Source: Enterococcus sp. PF1-24 (GTDB taxonomy: Bacteria > Bacillota > Bacilli > Lactobacillales > Enterococcaceae). From it: 33,071 nt of DNA. Location of the stretch: the NCBI RefSeq assembly GCF_029893325.1, contig NZ_JARXWL010000029.1:1-33071 (forward strand). Reading direction: 5' to 3'. Both the position numbers and the translations under genes were made by a program. Below, in pieces: positions 10,660 to 17,230 of the stretch; within the stretch, counting starts at the first letter, position 1; each line of letters begins with the position of its first letter. The notes beneath the pieces are model-generated. The model ran no database searches. It was not told the origin of the DNA and was given only the letters and a program-made list of their open reading frames with translations.

Positions 10660-10665
10660 TATAAT
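10660..10665 (+). promoter_or_regulatory. Probable -10 box for the gene at 10772
   Basis: A consensus TATAAT lies about 110 bp before the start codon. No good -35 is seen 16-18 bp upstream, so the promoter is only partly supported. Confidence 0.4.
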
Positions 10666-10771
10666 TAGTAGGATAGGAAAATTTTTATTGAATTGATAGA
10701 AACTATTTTTTTAATGTCTTATCAATTTAAACAAATAAACATGATTTTTTGAAATTAGAAGGGATAAGCTA

Positions 10772-11404
10772 GTGAAATTACTAATTACTTGTGGCGGATT
10801 TTTGCTATCTTTTATTTTAGGATTTTTATATTTTAAAAATGAAAGAAAGTATAAGCGAGAAGAAAATGCCAAAGAGGATTTAATCAAAGAGATTAAAGAA
10901 ATAGATTTATTCGAAAGAAGATTATATGCTTATGCTTGCCCCTTAAGAAGTTACGTGTTAACTGGTGTGGTGTTGGGAGATTTCGATCAGGATAATTATC
11001 CTTGGTTGTTGCAATATAATCAGTTGGATCAAGAGAAAAAAGAATATTTAACTTTTGTCTTAGCAGAATATTTCGGTGTTACCAATCGGCGCACGTTGGA
11101 AATTTCAATTGAAGAGTTTCTGGATTTAGATAAAGAACGCAACAGCACCTATAAAGCCAGCGTCATTTTATTTTTATTAACTTCAGCTGCTGACTTAAGA
11201 TTTATTACTCGCTATGAGTTAATGAACGAAGGGGAAAAATTCTTACCAAAACGCATGTCTCGCATGGAATACTTAAATGAATTTCTTCTTGGCTACCGCC
11301 ATAGCGTTGTTAATCAGTTAATTGAAAGAAAAATTTTAAAAGAGCATGTTTATCATTTAATGAAAGATGAATTCAGCCCTTTAAGATTTATTAGCAAATA
11401 CTAA
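10772..11404 (+). CDS. Unknown protein with N-terminal membrane anchor
   Basis: I do not recognise this 210-residue protein. One hydrophobic segment (about 2-20) is followed by a charged stretch (NERKYKREENAKED) and a mostly helical soluble domain rich in Leu, Glu and Lys, so it is probably a cytosol-facing domain tethered to the membrane. The GTG start is supported by GAAGGG at about 8 bases. It has its own terminator and probably its own promoter, so it looks monocistronic. No catalytic motif is evident. Confidence 0.7.
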   Translation: MKLLITCGGFLLSFILGFLYFKNERKYKREENAKEDLIKEIKEIDLFERRLYAYACPLRSYVLTGVVLGDFDQDNYPWLLQYNQLDQEKKEYLTFVLAEYFGVTNRRTLEISIEEFLDLDKERNSTYKASVILFLLTSAADLRFITRYELMNEGEKFLPKRMSRMEYLNEFLLGYRHSVVNQLIERKILKEHVYHLMKDEFSPLRFISKY

Positions 11405-11407
11405 AAT

Positions 11408-11445
11408 CAACTCTCAAACTTTGAAAAAAGTTTTGAGAGTTTTTT
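11408..11445 (+). terminator. Rho-independent terminator
   Basis: aactctcaaactt pairs with the downstream aagttttgagagtt, with a short A-rich loop and a T-run. It ends the unknown gene before it. Confidence 0.85.
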
Positions 11446-11493
11446 CTTTCGAGATGTAGGATGAGTTTATTTCGCTTTTTGGGTAACCCAGCT

Positions 11494-11530
11494 GAGTGGG
11501 TTAGCTCTCTTCAAAATAATGAGCCCACTC
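11494..11530. repeat. Inverted repeat of unclear role
   Basis: gagtggg...gctc (11494-11507) is complementary to gagcccactc (11521-11530) apart from a small bulge. It lies between a terminator and the folT promoter region. It lacks a clear T-run, so its role is open. Confidence 0.35.
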
Positions 11531-11603
11531 CTCTTTTATGCAACAAAGTAGCAATTTTCTGAAAAATGTGTTATATTCTTTTTGGGTTTAACCTGATTAA
11601 AAC

Positions 11604-11700
11604 AGAGTAGGAAATAAAGCGTTAAGTGCTGAGGGGATGGGATGTTGCCTTTCGGACGAAGAATCATTGATTCGCGGTTTTATTTTCGCATTCGCTGCAT
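11604..11700 (+). ncRNA. Tetrahydrofolate (THF) riboswitch, class I
   Basis: The conserved core is recognisable by eye: GCGTTAAGTGC (about 11619-11629), GGGATGTTGCC (about 11639-11649), GGACGAAG and CGCGG...CGCATTCGCTGC. Stem P2 pairs gaaataaagcg with cgcggttttattttc (11673-11687), P3 pairs 11629-11636 with 11648-11655, and a small P4 (atca-ttga-ttc) follows. It lies upstream of a folate ECF transporter gene, the classic context. A TATATT -10 box lies at 11572-11577. About 120 nt separate the aptamer from the Shine-Dalgarno. No clear terminator is seen there, so the expression platform is unresolved. Confidence 0.88.
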
Positions 11701-11838
11701 ATTCAAATTTAGCTGCAGGGATGGAATCGACAAGGATACTCACTTGGATGAACCAGATGCCTACAGTATTTTTGTTTATGACTATTCTTTGCTGGCTTTA
11801 TGGACCATGTAGCAACTCTATTAAGGAGATGCTAAGAA

Positions 11839-12369
11839 ATGAAAAAACAACTAACTGCTCATTCGATTGCGATTATGGGGTTACTAATTGCACTGCAAAT
11901 CGTGCTTTCCCGAATCATAGCAATCGAAACCCCGTTTCTGAAGATTAATGCTGGTTTTATCCCGATGATTATTTTAGGGGCTCTTTTTGGCCCGTTTTGG
12001 GCGGGAACAGCAAACGTGCTGGCAGATTTTGTTGGGATGACACTTTTTGCTAGAGCACCATTTTTCTGGGGGTTTTCTTTTAACGCTTTTGTTGAAGGGG
12101 CAATTTATGGGTTCTTTTTTTATAAAAAAGAGATGACTTTAAAAAGAGCGATTTTAGCAACAACGACGATTACCTTATTAATTAGTCTATGTTTAACGCC
12201 TTTATGGCTAGCCCTTATGTATAAAGTTCCGCTATTTGATTGGGCTATTTGGGGACCACGCTTAATAAAGACGATTGTGGGCTTTCCAATTCGGGTAGGT
12301 TTAACTTATTTGGTTGGGAAAAATATCCCTTATCAAGAAATGACCAAAAAATCTTTATTTAAAGCTTAA
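11839..12369 (+). CDS. folT: Folate-specific ECF transporter S component
   Basis: A 176-residue integral membrane protein with about six helices, the size of an ECF S component. It captures folate and works with the shared EcfA-EcfA'-EcfT module encoded elsewhere. The folT-like traits are the LLIALQIVLSRI helix, ALFGPFWAGTANVLADF and the pairing with a THF riboswitch. TAAGGAG gives the start. A terminator follows at once. Folate specificity rests mainly on the riboswitch and the family resemblance. Confidence 0.9.
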   Translation: MKKQLTAHSIAIMGLLIALQIVLSRIIAIETPFLKINAGFIPMIILGALFGPFWAGTANVLADFVGMTLFARAPFFWGFSFNAFVEGAIYGFFFYKKEMTLKRAILATTTITLLISLCLTPLWLALMYKVPLFDWAIWGPRLIKTIVGFPIRVGLTYLVGKNIPYQEMTKKSLFKA

Positions 12370-12380
12370 TAAAACTTCTG

Positions 12381-12412
12381 AAAAAGCCTCTACATCCCAG
12401 AGGCTTTTTTTG
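12381..12412 (+). terminator. Rho-independent terminator after folT
   Basis: aaaaagcctct pairs with agaggcttttt and runs into a T-tract. Confidence 0.9.
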
Positions 12413-12482
12413 TTGTGACGATTTTGATAAATAATTTGTCCATTTCTACAATTTGAACACGTCAAATAGGAGCTTTCGACAA

Positions 12483-12511
12483 TTGAAGAAAGTAAGCGGT
12501 TTCTTTAGAAT
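12483..12511 (+). promoter_or_regulatory. Promoter of the unassigned guanidino-compound cluster
   Basis: TTGAAG (12483-12488), 17 bp, TAGAAT (12506-12511). The spacer is almost filled by a cre-like site, and a perfect 14-bp palindrome follows just after the expected start. The same -35/-10 pair with the same spacing recurs at 20387-20415. Confidence 0.6.
12491..12504. promoter_or_regulatory. cre-like site inside the promoter spacer
   Basis: AGTAAGCGGTTTCT matches the cre consensus TGWAANCGNTNWCA at 12 of 14 positions, missing only the two outer bases. It sits between -35 and -10, so CcpA binding would block transcription. Confidence 0.5.
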
Positions 12512-12521
12512 GAGAATATAA

Positions 12522-12535
12522 GTTGAAGCTTCAAC
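12522..12535. promoter_or_regulatory. Perfect palindrome downstream of the promoter
   Basis: GTTGAAGCTTCAAC is a perfect 14-bp palindrome about 10 bp after the -10 box, a typical operator position. The PucR-type regulator at 17231 is the natural candidate to bind it, but that is inference. Confidence 0.45.
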
Positions 12536-12592
12536 CAAACTAAAAGAGTTTTCTTTTCAAAAGGCCTTTGGAAAGAAAAAAATATTACTAAT

Positions 12593-12614
12593 ACTATGAA
12601 ATGAACAAGGAGGA
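12593..12614 (+). repeat. Conserved pre-Shine-Dalgarno box (22 nt)
   Basis: The box reading actatgaaatgaacaagga plus gga precedes the carbamoyltransferase start. The same 19-nt core recurs twice before the deiminase gene (15112-15130, 15211-15229). Related boxes precede aguA (cgaactagga) and aguC (cgaacaagga). Confidence 0.65.
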
Positions 12615-12622
12615 TTTTTGTA

Positions 12623-13564
12623 ATGAGAGACAAATTTCGTGGAAGAGACTATTTAGGACTTAAAGATTTTACTAAAGAAGAAATGAATGAACTTATTGAA
12701 CTTACTCAAGATTTAAAACGTAAATGGGTAATGGGAGAACCACATGCTTATTTAAGAGATCGCTCTTTTGGGATGATTTTTGAAAAGAAAAGTACTCGTA
12801 CGAGAAATTCATTCCATGCGGCAGCAACTGCTTTAGGCGCACAATCTTTCTATCTACGTCCCGACGAATTACAAACAAGTCGTGGCGAACCAATTAAAGA
12901 TACTGCACGGATTATCGATAGATATTTTGATGGTTTATATATTCGGACTTTTGGTCATGAAATTGTTGAAGAATTTGCTCAATATATGAAAAATCCCGTT
13001 ATTAATGCCTTAACTGCTTTAGAGCATCCTTGTCAAGGTTTGACTGACTTAGTAACGATTAAGGAGAAAAAAGGTGACTTTAAAGGCTTGAAAGTTTGTT
13101 ATGCTGGTGATGTTTACAATGTATGTCATTCATTAATGATTGGTTCAGCAATGTTCGGAATGGATATTTATGTGGCTGCTCCTAAAGGCTATGATCCTGA
13201 TCCAGAAATTTTACGAGTTGCTAATGAACATGCAGCTGTTTCCGGCTCTAAAGTAATTGTAACACAAGACTTTGATGCTGCTTTGAAAGATGCTGATGTT
13301 GTTTACGGTAATACATGGCATAGTATGGGTGAAAACGAAGAACAAAAAGAACAACGGATTAAAGACTTTATGCCATATCAAATTAATAAACAAGCGATGG
13401 AAAAAGCGCGTAAAGATGCAATCTTTATGCATTGCTTACCAGGTTATCGTGGGGAAGATATGACTGATGAAGTTATTGAAGGCTCTCAATCTGCTGTTTG
13501 GGATCAAGGGGAGAATCGCATGCATACAGTTAAAGCGGTCCTTGTTGCAACGACAATTAAGTAG
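12623..13564 (+). CDS. OTC-like catabolic carbamoyltransferase, acceptor unknown
   Basis: A 313-residue aspartate/ornithine carbamoyltransferase-family enzyme, complete in length. The carbamoyl phosphate site has STRTR (57-61), HPCQ (135-138) and HCLP (270-273). In the second domain it keeps the OTC-like GDxxNV (162-167, Asn166) and the SMG loop (234-236), unlike the YGLY loop of putrescine carbamoyltransferase encoded downstream. OTC has YTDxW before SMG; here it is YGNTW, so the Asp that contacts the acceptor's alpha-amino group is Asn230. It probably runs in the phosphorolytic direction, turning a ureido compound into an amine and carbamoyl phosphate for the carbamate kinase of the cluster. 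Start supported by AAGGAGG. Ornithine itself remains possible. Confidence 0.85.
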   Translation: MRDKFRGRDYLGLKDFTKEEMNELIELTQDLKRKWVMGEPHAYLRDRSFGMIFEKKSTRTRNSFHAAATALGAQSFYLRPDELQTSRGEPIKDTARIIDRYFDGLYIRTFGHEIVEEFAQYMKNPVINALTALEHPCQGLTDLVTIKEKKGDFKGLKVCYAGDVYNVCHSLMIGSAMFGMDIYVAAPKGYDPDPEILRVANEHAAVSGSKVIVTQDFDAALKDADVVYGNTWHSMGENEEQKEQRIKDFMPYQINKQAMEKARKDAIFMHCLPGYRGEDMTDEVIEGSQSAVWDQGENRMHTVKAVLVATTIK

Positions 13565-13572
13565 AAAGTCAT

Positions 13573-13613
13573 TTGAAGTGGGGTATTAAATCATACATAT
13601 ACCCCAGCTTCAA
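13573..13613 (+). promoter_or_regulatory. Intercistronic hairpin before the APC transporter gene
   Basis: TTGAAG and GGGGTAT pair with ATACCCC and CTTCAA, with a small internal bulge. No T-run follows, so it looks like a processing or stabilising element rather than a terminator. Confidence 0.5.
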
Positions 13614-13638
13614 TCTTTCGGATTGGAGGTGAAGGGTT

Positions 13639-15087
13639 ATGTCTGAACAACCACAAACTGGTGGCGATAAAGGAAATTTATCTAAATCAATCAGTCTTTG
13701 GGGTTATTTAGGAATGGGAATTGGGGCTGTTTTTGGCGCTTCTTGGTTATTGATGACAGGAATCTGGCTTGATGCAGCCGGTGGGCCAATGAATGCTTTG
13801 CTAGCTTTTATTGCTTGTTTCTTAGTAGAACTGCCACTCGTTCTGGCTTATTATGAAGCTGTACCTATGATACCGTTAGCTGGTGGTGAATTATCTTATG
13901 CTTATTTAAGCTTTGGTAATTTCATCGGGATGTTAGTTGGCTGGTTTGGTGTTTTAGTAAATATTATTTTATGTGCCTGGGAAGTTTTAGCTATCACACG
14001 GATGCTCTCTTATCTTGTTCCGCAAATCGGACAAGCTACGCCGTTATATACAGTAGGAGGCGCCCCTGTTACGATAGTCTCTATTTTATTAGGTTTGTTG
14101 TTAGTAGTGGGGATTGGCGCACTTCAATATCGGGGCACTAAATTATCTTCTAAATTTTCTACCATTAATACGGCGATTATTATTACTTTAGCATTAATTT
14201 GTGTGGTAGTAGGTTTCCTGCATTTTGATATTGCTAATATGCAACCTCTACAAACAAAGAATACCTTTGAAGGCACTTTGAGCTTATTATCCATGTTACC
14301 TTTTTCAATTGCTGGTTGGGAAACAATTTCTAAAGGAGCACAAGAAGCTTCTTCTGGTGTATCAGTTAAAAAAATTGGCCTATCAGTAGTTATTTCGGTA
14401 GCAGTAGCAATTACTATGTATATCTTAACTTTGATTGTGCCTACAGGTTTAATGCCTTGGCAAGAAATGTCAGGAGCAACTGCTCCCTTTGCAGAAGCTA
14501 TGAATCGCGTAGGGCTACCAATTTTAGGTACTTTACTTTTATTTGCAGCTTGTTTAGGGGTAGTGGGAGTTTATAATGCCGTTTTCTTTGGCGCTACCCG
14601 TTTGTTGTATTCCCTTGGTGAATATGGCTTAATTCCAAAATCGTTTACTAAACTTCACTCAAAATATAAAACACCAACAACAGCAATTTTTTTCGTATCA
14701 CTGATTGCTGCAGTGGTTTTATTCTTCGGACAATCACTGTTTGTGCCGTTAGTTAATGTTGCTGCTGTTGCCTACATTGTACTTTGGGGTTCTACTTTAT
14801 TTTCTGTTATTCGTTTACGAAGCAAATATCCTAAATTAAATCGCCCGGTAAAAATGCCTGGGGGTAAGCCGATGATGATTTACGGAAGTCTTGTTTCAAT
14901 TGTCTTGCTGTTTTTAATGCTTGTTCCCGGAAGTCCTGCAGCGTTAAATTGGCCATCTGAATATATTTTATTGGTTGTTTTATTACTGTTAGGAATCACC
15001 CTGTACTTTTTCCGCGACAAGAGTATGTCAGAAGCAGAACGTTCAGAATTAATTTTAGGGAATATTAGTGACGAAATTGATAATTAG
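13639..15087 (+). CDS. APC-superfamily amino acid/polyamine transporter or antiporter
   Basis: A 482-residue membrane protein with about 12 helices and the APC fold marks (GYLGMGIGAVFGASWLL near the N-terminus, PLAGGELSYAYLSFG about 83-97). By analogy with arginine/ornithine and agmatine/putrescine exchange, it could swap the external guanidino substrate for the amine released by the carbamoyltransferase. The Shine-Dalgarno is TTGGAGGTGAAGGG. It is not close in sequence to the AguD homologue in this window, which fits a different substrate. Direction and substrate are inferred from context only. Confidence 0.85.
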   Translation: MSEQPQTGGDKGNLSKSISLWGYLGMGIGAVFGASWLLMTGIWLDAAGGPMNALLAFIACFLVELPLVLAYYEAVPMIPLAGGELSYAYLSFGNFIGMLVGWFGVLVNIILCAWEVLAITRMLSYLVPQIGQATPLYTVGGAPVTIVSILLGLLLVVGIGALQYRGTKLSSKFSTINTAIIITLALICVVVGFLHFDIANMQPLQTKNTFEGTLSLLSMLPFSIAGWETISKGAQEASSGVSVKKIGLSVVISVAVAITMYILTLIVPTGLMPWQEMSGATAPFAEAMNRVGLPILGTLLLFAACLGVVGVYNAVFFGATRLLYSLGEYGLIPKSFTKLHSKYKTPTTAIFFVSLIAAVVLFFGQSLFVPLVNVAAVAYIVLWGSTLFSVIRLRSKYPKLNRPVKMPGGKPMMIYGSLVSIVLLFLMLVPGSPAALNWPSEYILLVVLLLLGITLYFFRDKSMSEAERSELILGNISDEIDN

Positions 15088-15111
15088 CAATTTCTTAAAA
15101 GAAAAATTAAC

Positions 15112-15229
15112 ACTATGAAATGAACAAGGATGCCAGTTCCACTTATCTAGGTGTATTAGTGGAATGGTATACGGTGTGAAAATCAAACTAATTTTTTTGA
15201 AAAAATTAATACTATGAAATGAACAAGGA
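15112..15229 (+). repeat. Direct repeat flanking RNA element copy A
   Basis: actatgaaatgaacaagga occurs at 15112-15130 and again at 15211-15229, a 99-bp period. The similarity extends leftward over gaaaaattaa. The second copy supplies the Shine-Dalgarno of the deiminase gene, and the first is the same box with aggatg in place of aggagg. Confidence 0.85.
15131..15210 (+). promoter_or_regulatory. Candidate structured RNA element, copy A (before deiminase)
   Basis: Stem P1 pairs CCA-g-TTCCACT (15133-15143) with AGTGGAA-TGG (15158-15167). Loop bases TATC (15144-15147) can pair with GGTG (15173-15176) as a pseudoknot. Stem P2 (15189-15208) pairs TAATTTTTT with AAAAAATTA. The element ends directly before the conserved pre-Shine-Dalgarno box. 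Copies B1, B2 and C, upstream of aguA and aguC, share this layout with compensatory differences. No T-run is present after P2, so control at translation or RNA processing is more likely than termination. Confidence 0.65.
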
Positions 15230-15240
15230 GGAAAAAAATA

Positions 15241-16095
15241 ATGGCAAAAAAAATCTGGAATAACAGCGCAACAACACCACTGAAGAAAGTTATTTTATGT
15301 CCACCCACTTATCATGAATTTCAGCCAATTAATGTAATTACTGAAAAATGGTTAGAAGAAGGTTTAAAATCAGACCACTCTAAAGCCATGGCTGAGCATG
15401 CAGAATTAGTGAAAGCCTATGAAGATAACGGCGTTGAAGTTATTTTGATGGATCCAGATCCGGATTTAGCTTATGAAGTATACGCACGAGATTTTGGTGC
15501 AAGTATTGCTGAGGGCGTAATTATGGGAGCTTTCAGAGAGCCGATTCGTAAAGGTGAATCAGCAGCCTATGAAGCAAAATTAAAAGAAATTGGCGTACCG
15601 GTAGTTGCTAGAACGACAGCTGGCGCATTTGAAGGCGGCGATTTCTGGTTTTTAGATGAATATACAATTGCACATGGGGTAATTGCACGGACTGACTGGG
15701 ATGGCTACAACAGTGTTGCCCGTCAAATGCAAGAGCTTGGCTACACTACGGTAGGCGTAGAATGTGAGCGAGAAAATCTGCATTTAGATATGTGCTTCAA
15801 TATTGTCGGTGAAAAAATCGCGGTAGTTTGTAAAGAAGCTTTACCAAAATGGTTTGTGCGGATGTTGGAAAAACGTGGCTTTACTTTAATTGATGTGCCA
15901 CAAGAAGGTGTTTTCCGTCATCATTGTAACTTACAAAATATCGGAAATAATAAAGTTATTTCTTTCAAAAATAATGTTGATGTCAATAAACAAATGCGTG
16001 CTTTAGGTTTAGAAGTAATTGAAATTAATTTAGATGAAATCTTAAAAGGTGGCGGAGGCCCGCACTGTATGACTTTCCCACTAGAACGCGGCTAA
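15241..16095 (+). CDS. Arginine-deiminase-fold guanidino hydrolase, substrate unknown
   Basis: A 284-residue member of the guanidino-group-modifying superfamily (arginine deiminase, agmatine deiminase, DDAH, amidinotransferases). All residues for hydrolysing an unsubstituted guanidinium are present: Asp84 (YARD), Glu131 (EGGD), His181 and Asp183 (HLD) and the nucleophile Cys276 (GGGPHCMT). It is far shorter than arginine deiminase (about 410 residues, with a helical insertion) and differs from agmatine deiminase encoded at 27024, so it is DDAH-sized but ADI-like at the active site. The expected product is a ureido compound plus ammonia, feeding the carbamoyltransferase at 12623. Start supported by AAGGAGG. 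A methylarginine substrate is not excluded. Confidence 0.85.
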   Translation: MAKKIWNNSATTPLKKVILCPPTYHEFQPINVITEKWLEEGLKSDHSKAMAEHAELVKAYEDNGVEVILMDPDPDLAYEVYARDFGASIAEGVIMGAFREPIRKGESAAYEAKLKEIGVPVVARTTAGAFEGGDFWFLDEYTIAHGVIARTDWDGYNSVARQMQELGYTTVGVECERENLHLDMCFNIVGEKIAVVCKEALPKWFVRMLEKRGFTLIDVPQEGVFRHHCNLQNIGNNKVISFKNNVDVNKQMRALGLEVIEINLDEILKGGGGPHCMTFPLERG

Positions 16096-16135
16096 ATTTA
16101 AAGTGAGTAGCCTAAGTAGTTAGGAAATCTACAGT

Positions 16136-16177
16136 AAAGCTGAAGCGAACAAGATGCTGTTTGTTTCAGCTTTTTTT
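16136..16177 (+). terminator. Terminator-like hairpin inside the cluster
   Basis: aaagctgaa pairs with tttcagcttt, with an inner gaaca/tgttt pairing, followed by seven T. It lies between the deiminase and carbamate kinase genes, so either the last genes have their own weak promoter or there is partial readthrough that lowers kinase expression. Confidence 0.75.
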
Positions 16178-16224
16178 GAAATGCTCTAAGTGGCTTAAAA
16201 AATGAAATAACGGGGGGAGAAAAT

Positions 16225-17166
16225 ATGCCAAAACAAAAAATTGTGATTGCGCTTGGGGGAAATGCTATTTTATCAAAAGATGCTAGTGCCAAAGCACAAC
16301 AGCAAGCTTTAGAGACAACAGCCAAGTATTTGACAGGCTTTATTAAGCAAGGTCATCAATTGATTATTTCCCATGGGAATGGTCCGCAAGTGGGGAATTT
16401 ATTGTTGCAACAAGCAGCGACAGATAATGAAAAAAATCCAGCGATGCCACTAGATACTTGTGTGGCAATGACTGAAGGTAGCATTGGTTACTGGTTACAA
16501 AATGCGCTACAAAATCAGTTGAAGCAAGAAAAGCTTGAAAAAGATGTTTTATCAGCCGTCACGCAAGTGATTGTTGATGAAATGGATCCAGCTTTTAAAA
16601 AACCAACTAAACCAGTAGGACCATTTTTAACAAAAGAAGAAGCTGAACAAGCAGCAAAGGATAGCGGAGCAACTTTTGTTGAAGATGCTGGTCGAGGCTG
16701 GCGCAAAGTTGTTGCTTCGCCTAAACCAATTGCGATTAAAGAAGCCAACGGAATTAAAAAAATGATTGAAGAAGATATCGTTGTGATTTGTACTGGTGGT
16801 GGGGGGATTCCGGTTATTGAAACGGCTGAAGGCTTAGTTGGAACAGAAGCGGTAATAGATAAAGATTTTGCTTCTGAAAAACTTGCGGAGTTAGTTTCAG
16901 CTGATTTATTTATTATTTTAACTGGTGTTAAATATGTTTATATAGATTTCAATACGCCACAACAAAAGAAATTAACTAAAGTAAGTGTAGCAGAGTTAGA
17001 GGGCTATATTGCTGAAAATCAATTTGCACCAGGCAGTATGTTACCAAAAATTCAAGCAGCGATTGAATTTGTAGAAAAAGTCCCTCATGGCAAAGCGGTA
17101 ATTACCTCCTTAGAAAATATTTCTGCCTTATTAGATGGGGAATCTGGCACAGTTATTTACAAATAA
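16225..17166 (+). CDS. Carbamate kinase (paralogue in the unassigned cluster)
   Basis: Converts carbamoyl phosphate plus ADP to ATP, CO2 and ammonia, the energy-yielding last step of the cluster. The 313 residues are full length, with VIALGGNA (about 7-14), [10 protein letters not shown] (about 49-58), [20 protein letters not shown] and [12 protein letters not shown] (amino acid kinase family). It is clearly diverged from the second carbamate kinase at 28293, so the two are not a recent duplicate. A G-rich ribosome-binding site (GGGGGGAG) precedes the ATG. An intra-cluster terminator lies upstream. Confidence 0.95.
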   Translation: MPKQKIVIALGGNAILSKDASAKAQQQALETTAKYLTGFIKQGHQLIISHGNGPQVGNLLLQQAATDNEKNPAMPLDTCVAMTEGSIGYWLQNALQNQLKQEKLEKDVLSAVTQVIVDEMDPAFKKPTKPVGPFLTKEEAEQAAKDSGATFVEDAGRGWRKVVASPKPIAIKEANGIKKMIEEDIVVICTGGGGIPVIETAEGLVGTEAVIDKDFASEKLAELVSADLFIILTGVKYVYIDFNTPQQKKLTKVSVAELEGYIAENQFAPGSMLPKIQAAIEFVEKVPHGKAVITSLENISALLDGESGTVIYK

Positions 17167-17230
17167 ACAGCCTCTTTATGAATGTGATGTGATAGAATTA
17201 ATTACATGATAGAAAGGGGGAGTTGTATAA

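Noticed and set aside
11637-11948. 103-residue reading frame upstream of folT
   Set aside because: It lies over the THF riboswitch and runs out of frame into folT. It has no protein-like conservation by eye.
12623-13564. Plain annotation as ornithine carbamoyltransferase of arginine metabolism
   Set aside because: The acceptor-site Asp is replaced by Asn and the gene sits with a non-ADI deiminase and a PucR regulator, so ornithine as substrate is not secure.
15241-16095. Calling the small deiminase a dimethylarginine hydrolase from its length
   Set aside because: DDAH enzymes lack the second guanidinium-binding Asp (the HxD motif), which is present here. The active site resembles deiminases for free guanidinium groups. 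Methylarginines remain only a possibility.
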